A stretch of DNA of 64,000 bases from Mallotus nudiflorus (taxonomy: Eukaryota; Streptophyta; Magnoliopsida; Malpighiales; Euphorbiaceae). Every line of letters starts with the position of its first letter. Position 1 is the stretch's first letter. The notes beneath the pieces were generated by a model. That model was not told the origin of the DNA. It worked only from the letters and a program-made list of their open reading frames with translations, and searched no databases. Positions 56,116 to 64,000 of this stretch are shown one piece after another. The stretch spans positions 1,178,001 to 1,242,000 of the forward strand of contig CANTUR010000538.1 of the NCBI GenBank assembly GCA_947683625.1. Reading direction: 5' to 3'. The position numbers and the translations under genes are program-made.

Positions 56116-58974
56116 ATGGCAGTGGCTGATGCACTTGTTTCCAGAGTATTGCAGATGCTCATTTCTGGCACTTTTAGCGAGGCAGAGCAAAAGTTTAAGC
56201 TTGTTGTTGGTGTCGAGAAAGATGTGAAAATGCTCATTGACAACCTCCGATCCATCCAAGCTGTGCTTACAGATGCAGACAAGAGGCAGCTGAAGGAGGA
56301 AACAGTCAAAGTATGGCTCCAAATGCTGAAAAACATATCGTATGACATCGATGATGTGTTGGACGAGTGGAGCAATGAAATTCTGAAGTCAAGAATTGAA
56401 GGAGATGAATTTGAATATGCTCTCAAGCCTAAAAGGGCTACGGTATGGTCTTTTGTCCTATCCTCTTGCATTTGCTTCCGTGAAGTTGGTTTCCGCCATG
56501 ACATTGCTGTCAAGATAAGAGACCTAAATGGAAGACTGGAAGATATTGCCCAACAGAAAGACATATATCTATCTCCAGTGTTGTTAGAAGGTACTGCTGA
56601 AAATATTGAACGAGCTATGACATCCTCTGTTGTCAATGTTTCAGAGGTTAGGCGTAGAGAGGAAGATGAGAATACAGTCCTGAACTTGCTGTTAGCTGAG
56701 AGCAAAACAAACCCTCATGTCATCTCTGTAGTAGGGATGGGGGGGATTGGCAAAACAACACTTGCCAAACTGATGTATAATGAAGGCAGGGTTCAGTCTC
56801 ATTTTGATGTAAGACTATGGGTCTGTGTCTCGGATCCTTTTGATGAGATTAGGATTGCTAAAGCAATCCTTGAATCTCTCAAAGGATCTGCCCCAAATCT
56901 TGTCGAATGGCAAAACATTGTTGATCGAATTCAACAATGTATTGGGGGAAAAAGATTCTTACTTGTTCTAGACGATGTGTGGAATGAAGATGCCAATAAG
57001 TGGGAACAAGTAGAACAATTTCGTAAGTGTGGTTTCTTAGGGAGCAAAATTTTGGTAACCACACGTAATCAAAATGTTGCAAAAGTGATGGGTTGCAGAG
57101 ACATAATCCAACTTGGATTGTTGCCTGAGGAGGATTGCTGGTCCATGTTTAGTCAACTTGTATTCTCTGAAATCACTAGCATAGAGCTCAATAGTCCTCT
57201 AGTGGAAATTGGTAGGAAAATTATTGCTAGGTGTATGGGCTTACCTCTTGCTGTAAAGACTATGGGAGGTTATTTGCGGTTTAAAGATTCTATAGAGGAT
57301 TGGGAAAGTGTGTTAAATAGTGAACTGTGGGAATTAGAGGGAGTTCAAAGAGGTGTATTATCACCATTGTGGTTAAGTTATAATGACTTATCTTCACCAT
57401 TGAAACAGTGCTTCTTGCACTGTGTCATCTTCCCTAAGGATCACATGATGAGTAAAAAGAGATTGATTGGGATGTGGATGAGTCAAGGTTATCTTAGGGC
57501 AACCAGAAGTAAGGATATAGTGGCAATAGGTGAGGAGTATTTCCAACACTTAGCTATGCGCTCTTTGTTTCAGGATTTTGAGGAAGATCATTTGGATTGG
57601 ACCAATAGTTACTGTAAGATGCACGATTTGGTTCATGATTTTGGTCAATCTCTAATGAAGAAGGAAAGTTGTAGCATAGAGGTCAATAGTACTACCAATA
57701 AGATAGAAGATTTAAGAGAAGATTTGAGTTCTAACCAAATACGTCATGCAGCGATTTCAATGGTTGGTCAAAGTGAGGATTCATTTCCTAGTTATGTATA
57801 TACTTTTAAAACATTACGTAGTCTCATTATTTTGTCTGCTCCTAGTGATTCAATGATTAGAAAGGCCTTACCTTTTATATTCAATGCATTGACTTGTTTG
57901 AGATCATTAAGCTTAAGTGAATGTGGCATTGAAGAAATTCCACCTAATATAAGTGAATTAATCCATTTGAGAGACCTAGATTTGTCTATAAATAGAGGAT
58001 TAAAGAAGTTGCCTGAAACAATATGTAACTTGTATAATTTACAAAGCTTAGTTGTGGATAAATGTGACAATCTTGAATCATTGCCTCAAGGGATAGGAAA
58101 ACTTATTAATATGAAGTGTCTTAATAATATTGAGTGCTTATCTTTGTTGTTGCCAAAAGGAATAGCGAGATTAAGTGATCTCCATAGATTAAGTTGGCTC
58201 AACTTTAGCCATGATAATGAAAGAGAAGATGCATATTTATCTCTTAGAGATGTGGAAAACCTCAATAACCTTGGTGGTTGTTTGGCCTTAAATTGGATAA
58301 GACAACATAAGGCAAATGTGGATGTGAAAAATGCTAAGCAGGCACAGTTGAAGGCTAAAAAACACCTCATTGAATTGGATATCTTTTTTAGTGACGAAGT
58401 TGAAGATGGAGGAGAGTGGAGGAAAAATGGTGGAGATGAAGAGTTATTAGAAGCTTTAGAGCCTCCGCCAAATTTGAAATACTTATACATATATGATTAC
58501 CAAGACATCAAAATTTGTAGTACAAGTTGGATAACGTTGAAGTTGAATTCTCTTAGGAGGCTTGTTCTTGTAGATTGGGGAAACTGTGAGCAATTACCTA
58601 CATTGGGAAAATTGTCTTCCCTTGAAGATCTTAGAATTTCGAAATTTAAGAGTGTTAAGAAAGTAGGTGGTGAGTTTCTTGGGATGGATGGTCATCATCG
58701 TGGGATTGGTGGTAGTGGTGCTGCTGATGCTATGAATACTGCACTAATATTATTCCCCAAATTGGTAGAATTGAAGTTCTATTGTATGGAAGAATGGGAA
58801 GAGTGGAATTATGAAGATGAAATAATAAAAAATATAATAATAATGCCATCTCTTCGCTCTCTGACTCTTCAGGGATGTTGGAAGTTGAAGGAATTGCCAC
58901 ATTACATCACCCAAAACACTTCACTCAAACTTGAAATTGATGATTGTCCAGCTCTGGATTATGAAGGAAATTAG
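56116..58974 (+). CDS. CC-NBS-LRR (CNL) disease-resistance-like protein, RGA type
   Basis: An intact single-exon ORF of 952 residues. Residues 1-130 form an Rx-type coiled-coil domain with a DIDDVLDEW (EDVID-like) motif. NB-ARC follows: P-loop GMGGIGKTT at 207-215, kinase-2 LLVLDDVW at 282-289, RNBS-B KILVTTRN, GLPL at 375-378, RNBS-D around CFLHCVIFP, and MHD at 502-504. Irregular leucine-rich repeats run from about 560 to the end. All nucleotide-binding motifs are canonical, so it is probably a working intracellular immune receptor or sensor switching between ADP and ATP. What it recognises cannot be told. The length is usual for the family. It stands alone in its orientation, next to transposons. 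Confidence 0.95.
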   Translation: MAVADALVSRVLQMLISGTFSEAEQKFKLVVGVEKDVKMLIDNLRSIQAVLTDADKRQLKEETVKVWLQMLKNISYDIDDVLDEWSNEILKSRIEGDEFEYALKPKRATVWSFVLSSCICFREVGFRHDIAVKIRDLNGRLEDIAQQKDIYLSPVLLEGTAENIERAMTSSVVNVSEVRRREEDENTVLNLLLAESKTNPHVISVVGMGGIGKTTLAKLMYNEGRVQSHFDVRLWVCVSDPFDEIRIAKAILESLKGSAPNLVEWQNIVDRIQQCIGGKRFLLVLDDVWNEDANKWEQVEQFRKCGFLGSKILVTTRNQNVAKVMGCRDIIQLGLLPEEDCWSMFSQLVFSEITSIELNSPLVEIGRKIIARCMGLPLAVKTMGGYLRFKDSIEDWESVLNSELWELEGVQRGVLSPLWLSYNDLSSPLKQCFLHCVIFPKDHMMSKKRLIGMWMSQGYLRATRSKDIVAIGEEYFQHLAMRSLFQDFEEDHLDWTNSYCKMHDLVHDFGQSLMKKESCSIEVNSTTNKIEDLREDLSSNQIRHAAISMVGQSEDSFPSYVYTFKTLRSLIILSAPSDSMIRKALPFIFNALTCLRSLSLSECGIEEIPPNISELIHLRDLDLSINRGLKKLPETICNLYNLQSLVVDKCDNLESLPQGIGKLINMKCLNNIECLSLLLPKGIARLSDLHRLSWLNFSHDNEREDAYLSLRDVENLNNLGGCLALNWIRQHKANVDVKNAKQAQLKAKKHLIELDIFFSDEVEDGGEWRKNGGDEELLEALEPPPNLKYLYIYDYQDIKICSTSWITLKLNSLRRLVLVDWGNCEQLPTLGKLSSLEDLRISKFKSVKKVGGEFLGMDGHHRGIGGSGAADAMNTALILFPKLVELKFYCMEEWEEWNYEDEIIKNIIIMPSLRSLTLQGCWKLKELPHYITQNTSLKLEIDDCPALDYEGN

Positions 58975-60430
58975 AAATTAAAAGGTTGTTTTTTTTCCCT
59001 TATTATTTAATTAATTATTCTCTAATTTCTTTTCTTTTCCAAATTCTTAAAACCATTATTAACGTTTTTCTTCATTTTCAGAACAGACAATCTCCTCCCC
59101 AGCAGCACCACCGAATATTGTCTTTTACACAAGATCATCACCACGAGTACAACATGGGCCCTTTTATCAATTTTCAATGCTCTAGATCTCAGATAACCTT
59201 TGAAGCAGCAAGCAGCAAGCATCAATCTTCACATCAATTCTTTCATCTGCAAGTAATTATCTTTTTTTATTAATTGATTTGTGTTTCGTTTTTCTTTATT
59301 TATTTGTTTCTTTCTTTTTAGCTTAAAGTGTTTTTCTCTTTCTGGCTAAGGAATCAGCTGATCAATTAGCTAAACGAGGAATGCAAAGGAATTTAGATCT
59401 CATGGTTCACTGCTAACCCAGCCATTCACTTTCAGAAACCTATGTTTACAAGTATTGATAAGTTCTGTATATGCTGTAGTAATTAAAAACGTACTATAAT
59501 TGCTTTTCTTTATTCATTTTTTACTTGTTTTTTTTATCAGTCGGTTTCTTTTTCATGTCTTCAAAGTGCACAGCTTTCAATTCCATCCCTTATTCCTGTT
59601 GATGTATGTAAAAATAGGTGGAAGATTGGAATAATCTCATGAGGAGCAGATGTTCAAGCTGAAGGAGATCCCATTAGGGTACTATTTTCATGTCAAATAG
59701 CGCTTAATGCCTAATGTTTTGGAATAATACTAAGCAGTAATGATGTTTTCCTTTTGCAGCCAGAAAGATCCAATTGAAGAACATACATGTTTTGGACTTG
59801 CAATTCTGTTTATGAGTTAACTTGAGTCCCAAGCTCAATCAGCACCAAATACATGTGTCAGACATAAACGAGGACACGAACTTTCAACTCGATCCTCAGC
59901 AGTTGTACAAGAACCAATGCCCAACTGATCAGGATCAAGTGGTGGTGACATTTTTTGTTTTTTTGGATGTCACGTGCCAAAGAACACTCTCTTCTCCATT
60001 CAAAGTTCACAGAACTTTCACTCAACTCAATAAGACTAACTCTTATCAAGCTTTAGGTACCTTATTTTGTTAACTTTTCTTATTTCTTATTTGTGTAATT
60101 CGAATTTGGAAGCAGATTAATTATCATTTTGAGTGTTTTGCAAATTTCTCTTTTGATATGTATTTTGTGATTATAAGATCATTTGGGCATTTTATGTGAG
60201 CACAATGATGAACTAGTGACCTCCATGCTCACAAAAGACAAAACAAATTTTTTCCAAATTACATTTTTATCCCACTTTGCTTTATAGTAGTCCACAAGTA
60301 CCAATTTTAAATGGACAACTAATTATATCGGTGGATATCTTAAATCTGAATGGAAATGGGTGAATCTGTCATGCTATGATTAAAAAAAAGGGTTGATCTT
60401 AACCTGTTTTGTAGCCCGATAAAATTGCAG
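58975..60430. other. spacer, possible NLR 3' UTR exons, no gene
   Basis: Several segments are bounded by plausible splice signals, for example 59083-59250 between TTTTCAG and AAG/TAATT, and one after TTTGCAG at 59760. Spliced 3' UTRs are common in RGA-type genes, so these may belong to the NLR transcript, but this is inference. The 83-codon open frame at 59822-60073 resembles nothing I recognise. The missing first exon of the squalene epoxidase was looked for here and not found. Confidence 0.35.
59342..59418 (+). pseudogene. tiny RNase H-like (RVT_3) relic
   Basis: One frame reads KESADQLAKRGMQRN, close to the 'N-x-x-AD-x-LAK-x-G' signature at the end of the RNase H domain found in plant LINEs and related host genes. 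Only some 25 codons are left and it is followed by a stop. No LINE RT or poly-A tail is seen nearby. Confidence 0.35.
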
Positions 60431-62297
60431 GATGGACGAAGAGTGCACGTGACAGAAAGAGACTTGAGTTTGCAGGACAGAATTGTTGGAGAGCTCCTGC
60501 AACCTGGTGGCTACCTGAAACTAATTGAGTTTGACCTTGAAGGTAGATAACAAAGATGGAAATGCAGCAATTTCTGAAGTTCTGAAGCTAGAAAATGAAT
60601 TTGCTGGTTCTTTGCACATATATTATCCTTGGGTGGCTGCAGATTGTGTAGAAGAAATCAATTCTCAACAGCTGTTTCGATATGCACCGTATAAGGATGG
60701 TAAAAGCACTAATCTATCCTATCCCCTGCAAAGCTTTGATTCGGATGTGGCTGGACGAAGCTTTCACAATGGGCGTTTCGTTCAAAGGATGCGTGAAAAA
60801 GTTGCTGCTCTACCCAAATAATCCTCCACTCCTTTCAAATTCTATCTAAAAAAGAAAATTGAAGAATAGAAGTCCTCATATTTTTGTTCTTCACAGTGTA
60901 AGATTAGAAGGAACAGTAACATCTCTACTAGAGGTGAAGGGGACTATCAAGGGTGTTCAATACAAAACTAAAAATGGTGAAGAGCTTACTGCTTTTGCTC
61001 CACTTACAATAGTATGTGATGGCTGCTTTTCGAATTTGCGTCGCTCTCTTTGTGAACCTAAGGTAATATATTATGTTTCAACTTGAGATTGAATTCATTG
61101 ATCAATCTGCGCGCGAGTATAGTTATGCCTTCTGTTTCTAAAATTTAAGTCTTTTATTGGGCTTGAAGTATAAACTTTGCGAACATTATAATTTGTGCAG
61201 GTTGACATCCCCTCTTGTTTTGTTGCACTGATCTTTAAGAATTGTGAGTTTCCATACCCAAATCATGGACATGTTTTTCTGGCAGACCCTTCACCAATCT
61301 TATTCTATCGTATTAGTAGCTTCGAAATTTATTGTTTGGTTGACATCCCAGCTGATCACAAGCTACCTTCCATTTCAAATGGTGAAATGGCCAACTATTT
61401 GAAGCCTGTGGTGGCTCCCCAGGTACTGAAATTTTTCTTGGCATACTGATGTATGTAGGCAGAGTCAATTTGTTTGATTATCTAAATTAATATTGTTCCT
61501 GAACGTTTCAGATTCCCCTTGAGCTGTCAGATGCTTTCATATCTGCCATTAACAAAGGGAAGATAAGAACAATACCTAACAGAAGCATGCCTGCCGCTCC
61601 TCTTCCCACTCCAGGCGCTCTTCTTTTAGGTGATGCTTTTAATATGAGGTACCCTTTAACCGGGGGAGGAATGACTGTGGCACTTTCTGATATATTTGTC
61701 CTAAGGGATCTTCTTAGGCCTTTGCACGATTTGAGTGATGCATCAACTCTTTGTGAATATCTCAAGTCTTTCTACTCACTTCACAAGGTAAACCAGCTTG
61801 TATTCTCCAAATCTATATTTTATGAAACCTTCATCTGCGTTAAATCATATCAACGAAAGAAAAGTGATGCTAACAAAAAAATTGCATTTCTATATTCTCC
61901 AGCCAGTGGCATGTACAACAAATACACTGGAAGGGGCCTTGTACAAGGTGTTTAATGCTTCACGTGATCTAGCACGGAATGAAATGCGCCAAGCATGCTT
62001 CGACTATTTGAGTCTTGGAGGTGTTTTTCCAAATGGACCTTTTGCTCTTATTGCTCTACTCTCAGGTCTGAACCCCCGGCCATTGAGCTTGGTTGCTCAC
62101 TTTGTCGCTGTGGCTATATATGTGTTAGCAGCTTGATATTTTTATTGGCTTCAGCTAAGCGATTGTGGATAGAGGCAAGAATGATCAAAGTATGTGTAGA
62201 AAACTGCAGCTCTAATGGTTTCTATATAACATCGTTAGAAACCATTAGAAAACCGCTTGATAAAGCTTCTTCTTTGGGATTCAATAAACTGTGTTAA
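60431..62297 (+). pseudogene. SQE: squalene epoxidase (squalene monooxygenase) pseudogene, 5'-truncated
   Basis: The intact enzyme epoxidises squalene, feeding sterol and triterpene synthesis, in the ER. Six exons are recognisable: 60431-60542 (DGRRVHVTERDL), 60643-60817 (DVAGRSFHNGRF), 60897-61062 (LTIVCDGCFSNLRRSL), 61201-61422 (HGHVFLADPSPILFY), 61512-61787 (GDAFNMRYPLTGGGMTV) and 61903-62297. Introns keep GT/AG except the donor after 60817, which reads AT. The first exon, with the FAD-binding GxGxxG fold, is absent upstream. In the last exon the frame breaks near 62110-62136 and resumes one frame over (KRLWIEARMI). The introns show it arose by DNA duplication, not retroposition. Confidence 0.9.
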
Positions 62298-62325
62298 AGA
62301 AGTAGCTACTGAATTTATTTACAGT

Positions 62326-62392
62326 GAGATTGGAGGTGATTCCGTTAGCAGTAATAGTATTTCCGAAATTGGTAGACTTAAATTTCATTGAG
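62326..62392 (+). pseudogene. possible NLR leucine-rich-repeat relic
   Basis: The piece reads GGDSVSSNS and, one frame over, VFPKLVDLNF. The NLR at 56116 has LFPKLVELKF at the matching place (about 58750-58778), preceded by a Gly/Ser-rich loop. Only about 65 bases are alike. It may be the last trace of a second NLR copy, or chance. Confidence 0.3.
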
Positions 62393-62399
62393 TTTTTTG

Positions 62400-64000
62400 T
62401 ATTTGTCATTTTAGCCTGTATTCCTTGACCTCGGCCTTTGTCAGTGTTTATCAATAGATATCAATCAACATTTAAGTGGGTCAATAGTACTGCTACTATT
62501 ACTCTACATTCATTCTCCTACCAGCACAAAAATAAATAGTAGGGTAATAGTTCATTAAACTAAGGAGCATAAAAAAATTGCTGAATGCTTACAAACCAAA
62601 TGAACTGATTTTCACAAAGTTAATTTGGTTTCAGAAATATAGATTTTTATAAATTTCAAAATTAAGAAATAAAAAGAATTCAACAGCAGAATAGTACAAT
62701 AACATAATAATAATCATCACCACCTTGGCCAAGTCTAATTGTCACTTCCATGTTTAAACGCCAGCTCAAGCACAAAGGATGTCTCAGGAGTTAATTCAGA
62801 TTGATATTTAGTTATGATTAGTGTTTTCTAAATTTCATATAAATTTTTTAAAGTTATAATACAAAAACTTTAACATAAAAACTTATTAATTATGTGCAAA
62901 TTTCATTCATAAATAAAGGAGCATATAATACCAATAACTAATAGGCCAAAGTCTTTATTGCAAGAATTATTGTTTCCTTTGAGCATCATTCTACTCTATG
63001 CATTAGTGGTAAATTGGGAACCATATTCGTTACTTTCAATCAGCTCTTGAAATTTTAGCTTTGCTTATTTGACCATTGTATCAGATTCTTGCTCCACGCT
63101 AGCTTGCTTTTCTTGTTTTTTTCGGTTAGATAAATTCAAGAAAAGTACTGATTGGACAGAAAACAAAAAATTCGTATGCCTAAACCAGCGTCGAAGTAAT
63201 ATTTTTCTTTGTCACAAAGAATTTCCGAGAACGTCTATGAAATGTCAAAGATGATGAGTTAAAAAGACGTAAAAAATGTCAAAGGCAGATTGAATGTAAA
63301 GATGCGTTAACTACAGTGGCTGTTGGGTGAGATTAGTTGCGCTAAAGCTAAAAGCAATAGTCTAGCAAGAAGAAAAGATTATCCTTTGATTACCAAAACT
63401 GCACTACTAACCATTCTCTTATCCTTTTCTTGCATTTCATGTTCATGTATCAGAATTTACAACAACTTAACCATACATATATATAGAGAAATGTATATTC
63501 CTTAAATGCAACAAAAGCGATCCTTTGCTATGCCACCAACTAAAGGATATATTCCTGAGCTTTGCATATGATTTGCAATATAAAATGCCAAAGTTTTTTT
63601 AATTCATTATCACAACTTCAAAATTTAGCTTTCGTCAATTAATTGTCAACTGCTTAATCTTCACCTCTCCAAGACTACCCTCAAACTTCAAAGCTGAATA
63701 CCTTATATCACCCCTGAATTTTACCCTTTTGGTCTATTGCACTCATCAACTTTTAAATTAACCAATAGCATATATGAACTTCTATTTTGAACCTATTTCA
63801 CCCATGGTTCGACATTTTTTTTTAATTCTATTGAGCACATAAGTTGACATTGTGGAGAAACACGTGAAATCAAACAAGGTGAGGTGCGTTGATGTGTTAA
63901 AACATGAGCAGACATGGTTAATAGCTTTGACAGAGAGGAAAATTGAATGCTCTCTACCAACTTACCATTCTTCCAATTGTTTTGTTTTCCTTTAATAGTT
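62400..64000. other. AT-rich spacer to window end, no gene seen
   Basis: Short open frames at 63069-63254 and 63323-63505 have no recognisable features. The stretch 63660-63800 (CACCCCTGAATTTTACCC, GGTCTATTGCACTCATC) resembles the outer part of some plant DNA-transposon inverted repeats, but its partner is not in the window. Confidence 0.4.

Noticed and set aside
59822..60073. 83-codon open frame between NLR and SQE
   Set aside because: No family resemblance and no supporting context; an open frame of this length is expected by chance.
60818..60896. Possible AT-AG or U12-type intron in the SQE pseudogene
   Set aside because: The donor reads ATAATCC, not the U12 consensus ATATCCTT, and the acceptor is a normal AG. 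A mutated GT donor in a pseudogene is the simpler reading.
63660..63800. DNA transposon inverted repeat at the window end
   Set aside because: Only one possible arm is present, so the element cannot be shown.

Overview
This window is nuclear DNA from a flowering plant. The evidence is AT-rich sequence, plant Ty1/copia and Ty3/gypsy retrotransposons, a plant CC-NBS-LRR resistance gene and a plant-type squalene epoxidase split by introns. A eudicot is likely; I cannot name the genus. I found no tRNA, rRNA or CRISPR. About 85% of the window is transposable elements, many nested in one another, and only one intact host gene is visible (56116-58974).

Layout. 1-3907: 3' part of a copia element (Copia-A), cut by the window edge. 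3908-4965: simple repeats and a degenerate AT-rich tandem array. 4966-14581: a full-length but decayed Tat-type gypsy element (Tat-E), with an antisense Transposase_28-like ORF remnant and a 197-bp higher-order tandem repeat before its 3' LTR. 15037-15427: a fold-back MITE. 15437-25258: a Mutator-like element (MULE-M) with roughly 375-bp terminal inverted repeats, a transposase fragment, and an old sirevirus-like copia (Sire-C) inside it.

26645-54762: an old tandem duplication of a noncoding unit of about 1.6 kb. Copy S1 was split by a chromovirus-type gypsy element (Chromo-D, 27751-37146, minus strand). Copy S2 was split by Copia-B (39060-54523, plus strand), which was itself split by a young sirevirus-like copia (Sire-F, 42968-52244, minus strand). 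Each duplicate keeps the empty site for the insertion in the other copy, so the order of events can be read: duplication first, then D and B separately, then F into B.

54763-64000: the gene-bearing end. It holds the intact CNL-type NLR gene, a spacer with a tiny RNase H-like relic, a squalene epoxidase pseudogene that keeps its introns but lacks its first exon, and a possible short NLR LRR relic after it. The 3' LTR of Copia-B, with an intact TATA box, lies upstream of the NLR in the same orientation.

No new defence or enzymatic system is evident. The strongest observations concern retroelement architecture: 193-bp triplicated U3 repeats in Sire-F, repeated polypurine tracts, an overlapping gag/pol arrangement found in two diverged copies, the 197-bp higher-order array in Tat-E, and the reciprocal empty sites. 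All coordinates, mismatch counts and alignments were made by eye.
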